Assembly: GCF_014117215.1 (NCBI RefSeq)
Contig: NZ_JACGXS010000002.1
Location: forward strand, 62,001 to 126,000
Direction of reading: 5' to 3'
From: Stenotrophomonas tumulicola
GTDB taxonomy: Bacteria > Pseudomonadota > Gammaproteobacteria > Xanthomonadales > Xanthomonadaceae
Length of the DNA stretch: 64,000 nucleotides
The notes below the pieces were generated by a model. The model saw only the letters and a list, made by a program, of their open reading frames with translations, searched no databases and was not told the DNA's origin. Numbering within the stretch: the first letter of the stretch is position 1; each line of letters starts with the position of its first letter. Of the stretch, positions 50,333-59,307 are shown piece by piece. The translations under genes and the position numbers were made by a program.

Positions 50333-52510
50333 TCAGTACAGGTCTACCGGATCCACGTCCAGCGACCAGCGCACCCGGCGCGCTTCGGGCAGGCCATGCA
50401 GCAGCGGCACCACGTGGTCGAGCACGGCGTGCAGTACCGGCCGCTGCGCGCTGGACAGCAGCAGTTGGGTGCGCTGGTAGCCAGCCCGGCGCGGCATCGG
50501 CGCAGGCATCGGTCCGAAGGCTTCCAGGCGCGGTTGCTCGCCCAGCAGCGCACGCGCGGCCAACAGGAATGCATTGGCATGCTCCACCTGCTGCGCCTCG
50601 GCACGCAGCAGCGCCAGGTGCGCGAACGGAGGGAAACCGGCGGCCTGGCGCTGGTTGAGTTCAGCCGCGGCGAAAGGGTGGTAGCCGCCGTTGACCAGGG
50701 TTTCCAGCAGCGGGTGGCCCGGATGATGGGTCTGCAGCCAGACCTCGCCGGGGTCGCGCGCGCGGCCGGCGCGGCCAGCCACCTGGATCAGTTGCTGGGC
50801 CAGCTTCTCGGTGGCACGGAAATCGGAGGAGAACAGTCCTTCGTCGATGCCCACCACCACCACCAGCGTCAGCTTCGGCAGGTCGTGGCCCTTGGCCAGG
50901 ATCTGCGTGCCGACCAGGATGCCGGCCTGGTCGCCCAGCGTGGCCAGTTGTTGTTCCAGCGCATCGCGCCGCGAGGTGGTGCTGCGGTCGATGCGCAGCA
51001 CCGGCACGTCCGGGAAGGCCTGTGCCAGATGTTCTTCCAGCCGCTCGGTGCCAATGCCCTGCGGCTGCAGTGCCAGGCTGCCGCAGGCCGGGCAGGCCAG
51101 GGGCGTCGGCTGTCGCGCACCGCAATGGTGGCACTGCAGCCGCCGGCCGGCACCGTGCACGGTCATCGGCGCGTCGCAGCGCTGGCAGGGGGCGGTCCAG
51201 CCACAGTCGTGGCATAGCAGTACCGGCGCGTAACCCCGACGGTTCTTGAACACCAGCACCTGCTGGCCATTGCCCAGATGGGTGGCGATGCCTTCCAGCA
51301 CCTCCGGCGAAAGTCCATCGCGCAGCGGACGCTTGCGTACGTCGAGGATGCGCACGCGTGGTGGCCGCGCTTCGCCCGCGCGCTGCTTCAGGCGCAGATG
51401 GGTGAAGCGACCCGCATGGGCGTTGTGCAGGGTCTCCAGGGCCGGCGTGGCGCTGCCCAGCACCACCGGCACGCCCAGCGCCTTGCCGCGCACCAGGGCG
51501 AAGTCACGGGCGTGGTAACGGATGCCATCCTGCTGTTTGTAGCTGTTGTCGTGTTCCTCATCGACGATCAGCAACCCGGCTTCCGGCAGCGGGGTGAAGA
51601 TGGCCGAACGGGTGCCGACGATCACCCGTGCCTCGCCGCGTGCCGCAGCCGCCCAGACGCGGCCGCGTTCGGCGTCACCCAGCCCCGAATGCAGCGCGTG
51701 CACGGCGATGCCCAGCCGGCCGCGGAAACGGGCCAGCGTCTGCGGGGTCAGCCCGATTTCCGGCACCAGCACCAGCGCCTGCCGGCCCCGCGCAAGGCAG
51801 TGGATGATGGCCTGCAGGTACACCTCGGTCTTGCCGCTGCCGGTGACGCCGTCCAGCAGCAACGGCGCGAAGCCCTGTGCGGCGGTGATCGCTTCCACCG
51901 CCGCGGCCTGGTCCGGGTTGAGGGTGGGGCCTGGCAGCGGATTGGCCTGCAGCGGGGCCACGCCCAGTGCCACCTTCTCGGCCAGCCCGCGCTTGGCCAG
52001 GCTGCGCGCCGCCACGCGCCAGCCATCCATGCGCGCGGCGATGACATCCTCGTCCACCACGGCATCGGCCAACAGCTCGGCCAACTGGCGCGGACGGCTG
52101 CCGGCGCGCAAGGTGTCGCGTTGCTGCCGGCCTTCACCGGTCAGTTGCCAGCCCCAGTGATGGGTATCGGGCAGCGGATCGCCATGGCGCAGCGGTCCGG
52201 GCAATGCGGTGGACACTACTTCGCCGAGTGGCGCATGGGTGTAACCGGCCAGCCATTGCAGGCTGCTCCACAGCTCGCCCTGCAACAGCGGCGCCGGGTC
52301 CAGCCAGGCCAGCGCCTGGCGCAGCGTGGTGCCTGCATCCACCTGGCCGGCTTCGACCACCAGCCCGACCAGCTCGCGCGGGCCGAAAGGCACTTTCACC
52401 CGGCACCCGACGGCCGTGTCCGGTGCCGGCCCGGCGGGGGCCAGGTAATCGAAAAGCTGGGGAAGCGGCACCGCCAGGGCGACGCGCAGGGTAGGGAGGG
52501 GGGCAGCCAT
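50333..52510 (-). CDS. priA: Primosomal replication restart helicase PriA
   Basis: Reloads the replisome at stalled forks. In the 725-residue protein the N-terminal fork-binding domain is followed by the helicase core with Walker A GVTGSGKTEVYLQ, the DEEH box in VDEEHDNSYKQQ and ATPALETL. A zinc-binding insert with eight cysteines (CHDCGWTAPCQRCD to CHHCG to CPACGS) precedes the C-terminal domain. Normal family length. ATG 52510. Confidence 0.96.
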   Translation of the reverse strand: MAAPLPTLRVALAVPLPQLFDYLAPAGPAPDTAVGCRVKVPFGPRELVGLVVEAGQVDAGTTLRQALAWLDPAPLLQGELWSSLQWLAGYTHAPLGEVVSTALPGPLRHGDPLPDTHHWGWQLTGEGRQQRDTLRAGSRPRQLAELLADAVVDEDVIAARMDGWRVAARSLAKRGLAEKVALGVAPLQANPLPGPTLNPDQAAAVEAITAAQGFAPLLLDGVTGSGKTEVYLQAIIHCLARGRQALVLVPEIGLTPQTLARFRGRLGIAVHALHSGLGDAERGRVWAAAARGEARVIVGTRSAIFTPLPEAGLLIVDEEHDNSYKQQDGIRYHARDFALVRGKALGVPVVLGSATPALETLHNAHAGRFTHLRLKQRAGEARPPRVRILDVRKRPLRDGLSPEVLEGIATHLGNGQQVLVFKNRRGYAPVLLCHDCGWTAPCQRCDAPMTVHGAGRRLQCHHCGARQPTPLACPACGSLALQPQGIGTERLEEHLAQAFPDVPVLRIDRSTTSRRDALEQQLATLGDQAGILVGTQILAKGHDLPKLTLVVVVGIDEGLFSSDFRATEKLAQQLIQVAGRAGRARDPGEVWLQTHHPGHPLLETLVNGGYHPFAAAELNQRQAAGFPPFAHLALLRAEAQQVEHANAFLLAARALLGEQPRLEAFGPMPAPMPRRAGYQRTQLLLSSAQRPVLHAVLDHVVPLLHGLPEARRVRWSLDVDPVDLY

Positions 52511-52924
52511 GCCGCCAGTGTAGCGGCCTGTTCAGCCGGACCAATATCCGGGTTCCACGACCTTGCGGTTCAGTGTTGAGTGTTTGAATGCGAGCTAAAT
52601 ATCGGAGTCCATTGAAGATTCAGGGTTATCCACATTTTCTGGGGATAAGTCTGTGTGTTAGAGCCGGCGGAACACGGCAAGTACCGATCACGTCAGAGTC
52701 GAACCTTCATTGGTCAAAAAATCGCCACATAATATTATTGTTTTAAATCAATAGCATGCGTGTGAAATATCGCTGAAACATGCGAATTCACCGGTGGGAG
52801 CTCCTGCAGGGCGTGCGGTTCGTGATGCTGTGCACAACGTGGAGCACGATCCCCTGATCAGCGCAAGTCCTCCGCGCCGTTATTGGTAGCAGCTATCATT
52901 CCGCGTGAATTCCTGGAGTACCCA
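52511..52924. other. AT-rich intergenic region with a DnaA box
   Basis: 414 bp between the divergent priA and sigma-like genes. Bases 52700-52780 are strikingly AT-rich for this genome. A perfect DnaA box TTATCCACA (52626-52634) faces TGGGGATAAG (52640-52649), a near-match on the other strand. A possible promoter is TTGGTC-N17-TATTAT (52710-52738). No gene or tRNA seen. Could be a regulatory region or a DnaA-titration site. Confidence 0.5.
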
Positions 52925-53926
52925 ATGACGGCTGCGTCCGCTTCTGTTTCCCCAACCGCGGCCGGTGCGTTGTCGGCGTTTCTTCGAGGTGTCGAGCGGC
53001 GTGCGCTGGTGGTCGCCGAACTGCAGACCGGCGATGCGGCGCGTGCCGAGCAGGCACTGGTCGCGGTGATGCGCGCCTTCGCTGCCGTTGCCAGCGACCT
53101 GCCGATGGCACAGTGGCCCCCGCGCTTCTGGGCGCTGTTGTCGGCCCGCCAGGCGCTGCGCGAAACCCCCAGTGGACGCTGGGAAGGCGAACTGCTGCAC
53201 CTCGGCACGCTGGACCCGCTGGTGCGCCTGGCCCTGCTGTTGCGGGTCGGTGCCGGGCTGGACGAGGACACGGCGGCGCGGTTGCTCGATACCGACGTGG
53301 ACGGTTACCAGGAGGCGCTGGCCGTGGCCTGCCCGCGTGATGCCCAGGGCGTCCCTGACGCGCAGGGCTGGCGGCAACTGGCGGAACGGGTACAGCAGCG
53401 CATCCGTGAATTGCCGGCGCAGCGGCTGAAGGAGCTGCAGCAGCCGGTGGCCGCCGGCAGGAAGGACGATGTGCCCAAGGGCTGGCGCGCGCCGAATGCC
53501 GATGTGCGTGCGGAGCCGGCGCGTCCACGGCGGCGGCCTTCGCAGCAACGGCGGTGGAAGGGGCCGGTGATCCTGCTGGCCACGGTCGCGGTGATGCTGC
53601 TGTTGGCGCTCGGATGGCGTCACTGGCAGGCCAGCGCGCCCGATACGGCTGCCGCCGTGCCTGATGGTGCGATCGGTGAAGCCGGCCCGGTCACGGTGGA
53701 GGCGCTGGACCGGGCTGCGCCGGAGGTGGCGCCTGCCGGCGATGACCCGATGGCGACCGAAGACGCGGCGATGCTGGCCGATGCCGACTTCGCACTGCTG
53801 GCCGATGCCGATCTGCATGCCTGGTCGGCTGCCGGCGGGCCGCTGCCGGTGGACGAATCGCAGGCCAGGCCGAGCCGGCCCGAGCCGGCCAGCAGCGCGC
53901 TGGAGACCACCGCTGCTGATGAATGA
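52925..53926 (+). CDS. Sigma-factor-like single-pass membrane protein
   Basis: Protein of 333 residues not assigned to a named family. Residues about 95-140 (LVRLALLLRVGAGLDEDTAARLLDTDV) resemble sigma-70 region 4, an HTH that usually binds -35 DNA. A basic proline-rich linker (about 180-205), one transmembrane helix (ILLATVAVMLLLALGW) near 210-227 and an acidic, Ala/Asp-rich periplasmic tail follow. A membrane-tethered regulator is possible but unproven. Start 52925 has CTGGAG upstream. The DUF3106 gene follows at once, so they form a pair. Confidence 0.7.
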   Translation: MTAASASVSPTAAGALSAFLRGVERRALVVAELQTGDAARAEQALVAVMRAFAAVASDLPMAQWPPRFWALLSARQALRETPSGRWEGELLHLGTLDPLVRLALLLRVGAGLDEDTAARLLDTDVDGYQEALAVACPRDAQGVPDAQGWRQLAERVQQRIRELPAQRLKELQQPVAAGRKDDVPKGWRAPNADVRAEPARPRRRPSQQRRWKGPVILLATVAVMLLLALGWRHWQASAPDTAAAVPDGAIGEAGPVTVEALDRAAPEVAPAGDDPMATEDAAMLADADFALLADADLHAWSAAGGPLPVDESQARPSRPEPASSALETTAADE

Positions 53927-53929
53927 TCG

Positions 53930-54589
53930 ATGCAGGCCCGCATGCAACGGCTGTTGACCACGCCGTCGCTGTCGGCACTGCCAAACCCGTCGGTGTATTC
54001 TGCTTTGACCATGTCTTTCGTCTCTCCTCGCCTCCCTTGCCTGCTGCTGGCCGCGTTGTTGCCGGCCTTTGCGGCCATGGCCACGCCGGACCGCAACGTG
54101 ATTCCCGTGCAGGCGGCCGGCGTGTCGCCGTTGCCATCCGGGCCGGCGGTTCCGCAGTGGCGACAACTGAGCCCGGCGCAGAAGCGCGAACGCCGCATGC
54201 AGTACGCGGCATGGCGGGCCATGGGCGAAGGCGAGCGCCAGCGCGTGCGTACCGCCGCCGCGCGTTTCCAGGCGCTGCCTGCGGACAGGCAGCAATCGCT
54301 GCGCGAGCAGTTCAATGCCCAGGACCAGGCTTTCCGCGATGGATGGCGGCTGGGCCCGTTGCTGGGTGAACATTTCAGCCGCCTGCAGGGCATGTTCGGC
54401 TTCGTGCCTGCCGAACAGCGCGAGGCCACCCTGGCGGTGTTGCGGCAGCTGAACCCTGCTCAGGTGTCGCAGCTGACCCTGGTGGCGCAACGCACGCCTC
54501 CACAGGAGCGCGACGCCGTACGGACCGAATTCCTGGCGGTGGCACCGGCGCAGCGCGATGCCTGGCTGGCACGGCAGGTAGGCCACTGA
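53930..54589 (+). CDS. DUF3106 secreted protein
   Basis: A 219-residue reading with a DUF3106 domain: PQWRQLSPAQKRERRMQY followed by repeated W-x-x-L-x-P-x-Q-like helices (ALPADRQQSLREQF, LNPAQVSQLTLVAQ, LAVAPAQRDAW). A clear signal peptide begins at an internal ATG (54011, MSFVSPRLPCLLLAALL), so the true protein may be 192 residues. Function unknown; probably periplasmic. It follows the sigma-like membrane gene by 3 bp. Confidence 0.78.
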   Translation: MQARMQRLLTTPSLSALPNPSVYSALTMSFVSPRLPCLLLAALLPAFAAMATPDRNVIPVQAAGVSPLPSGPAVPQWRQLSPAQKRERRMQYAAWRAMGEGERQRVRTAAARFQALPADRQQSLREQFNAQDQAFRDGWRLGPLLGEHFSRLQGMFGFVPAEQREATLAVLRQLNPAQVSQLTLVAQRTPPQERDAVRTEFLAVAPAQRDAWLARQVGH

Positions 54590-54726
54590 CGCTGCAGGCA
54601 GCGTGTGGGTGGGCAGGCAGTGACGACCCATGCCGCACCGGTAGCCGCGTCAGGTAACATGACGCCCCCGCAACCCGGTGCCTGTGCCCTTCGCGCGCAG
54701 CCGCAGTTGACGGCCCCTGCAGCACC

Positions 54727-56091
54727 ATGTCCATTGAATCCCCCGCGCCGCGCTTCAGCCAGGAAGTGCGCGCCACCGGCCTGCTTGCCCTGCCTCTCGT
54801 GCTGGGCCACGTCTCCACCGGCCTGATCTCCTTCGTCGACAATGTCATTGCCGGCCATCACGGCACGCAGACGCTGGCGGCGGTGACCATCGGCACGGCG
54901 CTGCTGTGGCTGCCGATGCTGATCCCCATCGGCACCCTGATCTCGCTCACCGCCTCGGTGTCGCAGCTGCATGGCGCCGGCCGTGAGCGCGAGATCGGCC
55001 CGTTGTTCCGCCAGGCCCTGTGGCTTGCCTTGGGGCTGGGGCTGATCATGTTCACCTTCCTAAGCGTGGTGCCGCCGCTGCTGCCCGCGTTCGGCATCGC
55101 GCCGGACATCGTGCCGGGCGCCACCGCGTTCCTGCACGCAGTGCGCTGGGGCGGCCCGGCGCTCACGCTCTATTTCTGCATGCGTTATCTCAGCGAGGGC
55201 ATGCACTGGACGATGCCGACCATGTTGATCGGCTTCGGCGGCCTGCTGGTGCTTGCGCCGATGGGCTACGTGCTGGCCAACGGCAAGCTGGGGTTTCCGG
55301 AGATGGGGGCCGAAGGCCTGGGCCTTGCCTCGGCGGTGATGATGTGGCTGCAGGCCCTGTGCTTTGCCACCTACCTGTGGAAGACCAGGCGTTTTGCCCA
55401 CCTGCAGCTGTTCAGCCACTTCGAAGGGCCGCGCTGGCGCGCCATATGGGACCTGCTGCGGACTGGTCTGCCGATCGGCATCACCGTGCTGATGGAGGGT
55501 GGACTGTTCATCGTCACTGCGCTGCTCATTGGCCGGCTCGGCGCCAACGAAGCGGCCGCGCACCAGATCGCCATCAACGTGGCCCAGCTGTGCTTCATGA
55601 TCCCGATGGGCGTGGCAGAGGCCACCACCGTGCGCGTCGGCCACTCGGTCGGCCGCGGTGATGGGTTCGGCGTGCGGCGAGCGGCCTGGGCGGGTTATGC
55701 GATCATCATGGGCACGCAGACGCTGTCGGCGCTGGTGCTGCTGTTTGGCCATGATGCGATCGTCGGCGTGTACACCAACGACCTGGCGGTAGCCGGCCTG
55801 GCCTCGACGTTGCTGCTGTACGCGGCCACCTTCCAGTTCCCCGACGGCATCCAGGTGCTGTCGGCCGGTGCACTGCGCGGCCTGAAAGACACCCGCGTGC
55901 CGATGTTCATCGCCATGTTCGCTTACTGGGGGCTGGGCATGCCGCTGGGCGCATGGCTGGGCCTCGGCCTGGGCATGGGACCCCAGGGCATGTGGATCGG
56001 GCTGATCGTCGGGCTCACCGCCGCCGCCATCCTGATGGGCTGGCGGCTGCACCACAGCAGTGCGCGGACCGGCCAATCGCTGCTGTCCTGA
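54727..56091 (+). CDS. MATE-family multidrug/Na+ efflux transporter
   Basis: Inner-membrane exporter of 454 residues with twelve predicted helices in two six-helix halves. Family motifs include ALPLVLGHVSTGLISFVDNVIAGHHG, the start of the second half RTGLPIGITVLMEGG, and GANEAAAHQIAINV. NorM-like by layout; substrate unknown. No ribosome-binding site is very clear before ATG 54727. Stands between DUF3106 and sppA. Confidence 0.9.
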   Translation: MSIESPAPRFSQEVRATGLLALPLVLGHVSTGLISFVDNVIAGHHGTQTLAAVTIGTALLWLPMLIPIGTLISLTASVSQLHGAGREREIGPLFRQALWLALGLGLIMFTFLSVVPPLLPAFGIAPDIVPGATAFLHAVRWGGPALTLYFCMRYLSEGMHWTMPTMLIGFGGLLVLAPMGYVLANGKLGFPEMGAEGLGLASAVMMWLQALCFATYLWKTRRFAHLQLFSHFEGPRWRAIWDLLRTGLPIGITVLMEGGLFIVTALLIGRLGANEAAAHQIAINVAQLCFMIPMGVAEATTVRVGHSVGRGDGFGVRRAAWAGYAIIMGTQTLSALVLLFGHDAIVGVYTNDLAVAGLASTLLLYAATFQFPDGIQVLSAGALRGLKDTRVPMFIAMFAYWGLGMPLGAWLGLGLGMGPQGMWIGLIVGLTAAAILMGWRLHHSSARTGQSLLS

Positions 56092-56223
56092 ACCCCCGTG
56101 GCGTGAGGGTTGCGTCACGGGACGCCCTGTGCGTCCCCCTTACTTGTGTCCGATGCTGCGAACGAGCGCAACCGCTATGCTGACCCTGCAATTTCCACGG
56201 CAAGATGCCAACCGGAGCACCCC

Positions 56224-58146
56224 ATGAACCAAACCGTGCCACCGCTGCCCCCGGCGCGCCGCAATCCAGTCGCCGCCTTCTTCGTCGGGCTGTGGGACGT
56301 GATGAATTTCACCCGCAGGCTGATCCTCAACGTGCTGTTCTTCGGCCTGTTGTTCCTCGTGCTGGTTGCCCTGGTCGTGGCTGCGGGCATGGGGGCCGGT
56401 GCCAGCAAGTCGCTGCAGGACCGCACTACGCTGGTGATCGCGCCGGAAGGACGGCTGGTCGAGCAGTTCAGTGCCGACCCGGTCAGCCGCGCGCTGGCGA
56501 AGGCGATGGGCGATCGCGGTGCGGAGGAAATCCAGCTGCGTGACCTGGTCCGGGCGATCGATTCGGCACGCGAGGACAAGAAGATCGAGCGCGTCGTGCT
56601 GGAGCTGGACAAGCTGCAGCCGTCGGGCTTTGCTTCGCTGCGCGAAGTAGCCGGCGCACTGCAGCAGCTGCGCGCATCGGGCAAGCAACTGGTGGCTTAC
56701 AGCGAAAGCATGGGCCAGTCGCAATACCTGTTGGCCGCGCAGGCCGACGAGGTCTACTTGGACCCGATGGGCGCGGTGCTGCTGGAAGGCCTGGGCCGCT
56801 ACCGCCAGTATTTCCGCACCGGCCTGCAGGACAAGCTGGGCGTGGACGTGCACCTGTTCAAGGTGGGCGAGTACAAGTCCGCCGCCGAACCGTACGTGCT
56901 CGACGCTGCTTCGCCGCAGGCCAAGGAAGCCGACCTGTACTGGATGAACGACGTATGGCAGCGCTACCTGGGCGATATCGCCAAGGCGCGCCGGCTGGAT
57001 CCGGGCCAGCTGGCCGCAGGCATCGATACGCTGCCCGAGGGCGTGGCCGCCGCCGGTGGCGACCTGGCCAAGTTCGCGCTGCAGCAGAAGCTGGTGACCG
57101 CCCTGAAGACGCGGGAGGAATTCGACGAGCTGATGATCGAACGCGGCGTGGCCGACAACGATGCAGACGGTGGCTTCCGCAACGTCGACCTGGGGGGTTA
57201 CCTGGCACAGCTGGACGCGCGTCGCCGTCCGGTGGATTCGCGTCCGCAGGTGGCGGTGGTGGTGGCCGCCGGTGAGATCAGCGGTGGTGACCTGCCGGCT
57301 GGACGCATCGGTGGCGAGTCCACGTCGGCCCTGCTGCGCGAAGCGCGCGACGACAATGACGTCAAGGCCGTGGTGCTGCGCGTGAACTCGCCCGGTGGTG
57401 AAGTCTTCGCGTCCGAGCAGATCCGCCGCGAAGTGGTGGCGCTGCAGGCGGCTGGCAAGCCGGTGGTGGTGTCGATGGGCGACCTGGCCGCATCCGGTGG
57501 TTACTGGATCAGCATGAATGCCGACCGCATCTACGCCGACGCATCGACGATCACCGGTTCGATCGGCATCTTCGGCATGGTGCCGAACGTGGCGCGCGCG
57601 CTGGACAAGATCGGCGTGCACACCGATGGCGTGGGCACCACCCGGTTTGCCGGTGCGTTCGACATGACCCGTCCACTGGACCCGGCAGTCGGGCAGGTGA
57701 TCCAGTCGGTGATCGACAAGGGTTACGCTGACTTCACCGGTCGCGTCGCCGAAGCCCGCAAGAAGCCGGTCGAGGCGGTGGACGAAGTCGCGCGCGGCCG
57801 GGTGTGGTCAGGCGCGCAGGCCAAGGAGCGCGGCCTGGTCGACGCCTTCGGCGGCCTGAAGGACGCGGTGGCTGACGCTGCGGGCCGGGCCAAGCTCGGT
57901 GCCGACGACAAGTACCGCGTGCGTTACATCGAAAAGGCGGCCACGCCGTTCGCGCAGTTCGTCAGCGGTTTCGCCGGCAGCCATGCCGGTGCGTGGATGC
58001 TGGCCGAATCGGGCGTGGGCCGGATGGTGCTGGCACGCACGATGCCGGAAGTGGACACCCAGCTGCGCTTCGTCGAGAACGCCGTGCGCGAGCAGGGCAA
58101 CGGCACGCCGGTGAAGGCATTGGCTTACTGCTTCTGCGGCTTCTGA
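56224..58146 (+). CDS. sppA: Signal peptide peptidase SppA, 67-kDa type
   Basis: Membrane-bound serine protease that degrades cleaved signal peptides. The 640-residue protein has an N-terminal membrane helix (about 33-56) and tandem SppA domains. The catalytic lysine is K218 (VGEYKSAAEPY) in the first and the nucleophile S424 (DLAASGGYW) is in the second, matching the K/S dyad split of E. coli SppA. Start at 56224; in-frame codons up to 56110 lack family similarity. Confidence 0.94.
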   Translation: MNQTVPPLPPARRNPVAAFFVGLWDVMNFTRRLILNVLFFGLLFLVLVALVVAAGMGAGASKSLQDRTTLVIAPEGRLVEQFSADPVSRALAKAMGDRGAEEIQLRDLVRAIDSAREDKKIERVVLELDKLQPSGFASLREVAGALQQLRASGKQLVAYSESMGQSQYLLAAQADEVYLDPMGAVLLEGLGRYRQYFRTGLQDKLGVDVHLFKVGEYKSAAEPYVLDAASPQAKEADLYWMNDVWQRYLGDIAKARRLDPGQLAAGIDTLPEGVAAAGGDLAKFALQQKLVTALKTREEFDELMIERGVADNDADGGFRNVDLGGYLAQLDARRRPVDSRPQVAVVVAAGEISGGDLPAGRIGGESTSALLREARDDNDVKAVVLRVNSPGGEVFASEQIRREVVALQAAGKPVVVSMGDLAASGGYWISMNADRIYADASTITGSIGIFGMVPNVARALDKIGVHTDGVGTTRFAGAFDMTRPLDPAVGQVIQSVIDKGYADFTGRVAEARKKPVEAVDEVARGRVWSGAQAKERGLVDAFGGLKDAVADAAGRAKLGADDKYRVRYIEKAATPFAQFVSGFAGSHAGAWMLAESGVGRMVLARTMPEVDTQLRFVENAVREQGNGTPVKALAYCFCGF

Positions 58147-58155
58147 TGCAACGAA

Positions 58156-58207
58156 AAAAAGGGGACGGAGGGAATTAATTTCAATTAATTCCCTCCGTCC
58201 CCTTTTT
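58156..58207. terminator. 52-bp perfect palindrome between sppA and a lipoprotein gene
   Basis: Arms of 25 bases (AAAAAGGGGACGGAGGGAAT plus TAATT, and the exact complement) separated by TC. Each arm starts or ends with A5/T5, so it works as a bidirectional terminator for the convergent sppA and lipoprotein genes. The arm is translated as EKGDGGN in the lipoprotein. This GGGGACGGAGGG element looks like a dispersed repeat. Confidence 0.8.
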
Positions 58208-58331
58208 CGTGCGTGCCTGCTGCGTGGGCCTGCGGCTCGGGCGGCTTGTCATGGGCCGGGACCGGGGGACGCTGGCAGGCGGCCAGCAGTAGCAGGATGA
58301 CCAGCCCTGCGCTTGCTTTCATGGCATGCAT
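58185..58331 (-). CDS. Small lipoprotein
   Basis: A 48-residue lipoprotein precursor: hydrophobic signal VILLLLAAC with lipobox cysteine C19, then a Pro/His-rich short mature part. GGAGA lies seven bases before ATG 58331 (ATG 58322 is an alternative). The last seven residues (EKGDGGN) and the TAA stop are encoded by the 52-bp palindrome, so the original C terminus was probably replaced. Function unknown. Confidence 0.65.
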   Translation of the reverse strand: MHAMKASAGLVILLLLAACQRPPVPAHDKPPEPQAHAAGTHEKGDGGN

Positions 58332-58457
58332 CGGACTTCTCCGCGGGTGGCGACGCCGCCAGTGTGGCACGTAACCGCGACCGGTTCGCCGGGCGGCGTC
58401 GGGCGCTATGCTTGTGCCATCGTTCGGTGGGCAGTGCCCGGCAAGGAGAAAACAAAC

Positions 58458-59234
58458 GTGAATTCGCAGCGATGGCGGCTGGATGGGCAGACCGCGCTGA
58501 TCACCGGTGCCAGTGCCGGCATCGGGCTGGCGATCGCCCGTGAACTGCTCGGCTTCGGCGCCGACGTGATGATCGTGGGCCGCGACATCGACATGCTGGA
58601 AAGCGCCCGCGATGACCTGGCCGACGAGTACCCCGCACAGGCGATCCATGCCCTGGCCGCCGACGTGTCCGATGACGAGGACCGGCGCGAGATCCTGGAC
58701 TGGGTGGAAGACCATGCCGATGGCCTGCATATCCTGGTCAACAACGCCGGCGGCAACATCACCCGCCCGGCGATCGACTACACCGAGGAGGAGTGGCGCA
58801 ACATCTTCGAAACCAACCTGTTTTCGGCGTTCGAGCTGTCGCGCTATGCGCATCCCCTGCTGACCCGGCATGCGGCGTCGGCCATCGTCAATGTCGGCAG
58901 CGTCTCCGGGCTGACCCATGTGCGCAGTGGCGCGGTATACGGCATGACCAAGGCCGCCATGCACCAGATGACGCGCAACCTGGCCGTGGAATGGGCCGAA
59001 GATGGCATCCGGGTCAATGCGGTGGCGCCGTGGTACATCCGCACGCGGCGCACGTCCGGGCCGCTGTCGGATCCGGATTACTACGAGCAGGTGATCGACC
59101 GCACGCCGATGCGCCGCATCGGTGAACCGGAAGAGGTCGCCGCAGCGGTGGGGTTCCTGTGCCTGCCGGCCGCCAGCTACGTCACCGGCGAATGCATCGC
59201 CGTGGATGGCGGGTTCCTGCGCTACGGCTTCTGA
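58458..59234 (+). CDS. SDR-family oxidoreductase, tropinone-reductase-like
   Basis: Short-chain dehydrogenase of 258 residues: TGASAGIG cofactor loop near residue 19, NNAGGN, catalytic serine in NVGSVSG, YGMTK pair, and a C-terminal GECIAVDGGFLRYGF. It resembles tropinone reductase-like SDRs; substrate unknown. The GTG start at 58458 is preceded by AAGGAG; upstream in-frame sequence overlaps the divergent lipoprotein start. Confidence 0.87.
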   Translation: MNSQRWRLDGQTALITGASAGIGLAIARELLGFGADVMIVGRDIDMLESARDDLADEYPAQAIHALAADVSDDEDRREILDWVEDHADGLHILVNNAGGNITRPAIDYTEEEWRNIFETNLFSAFELSRYAHPLLTRHAASAIVNVGSVSGLTHVRSGAVYGMTKAAMHQMTRNLAVEWAEDGIRVNAVAPWYIRTRRTSGPLSDPDYYEQVIDRTPMRRIGEPEEVAAAVGFLCLPAASYVTGECIAVDGGFLRYGF

Positions 59235-59282
59235 TGCAGGGCGGCGCGTTACGGGCCTTGGGTGGCTGCGATGGACTGCGTT

Positions 59283-59301
59283 CGCCGGGCATGGCGCGGC
59301 G
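59283..59301. repeat. Degenerate REP core
   Basis: CGCCGGGCATGGCGCGGCG differs from the REP core by one base and lacks the GTAG head. It lies in the convergent gap between the SDR and DUF4124 genes, a typical REP location. Confidence 0.5.
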
Positions 59302-59307
59302 CCATGA

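Noticed and set aside
52720..52750. dif-like site in the AT-rich stretch (CACATAATATTATTGTTTTAAAT)
   Set aside because: The arms do not align with the XerC/XerD consensus at the right spacing, so it is not called.
52600..52860. Chromosomal origin
   Set aside because: Only one perfect DnaA box, and no dnaA, dnaN, rpmH or gyrB nearby.
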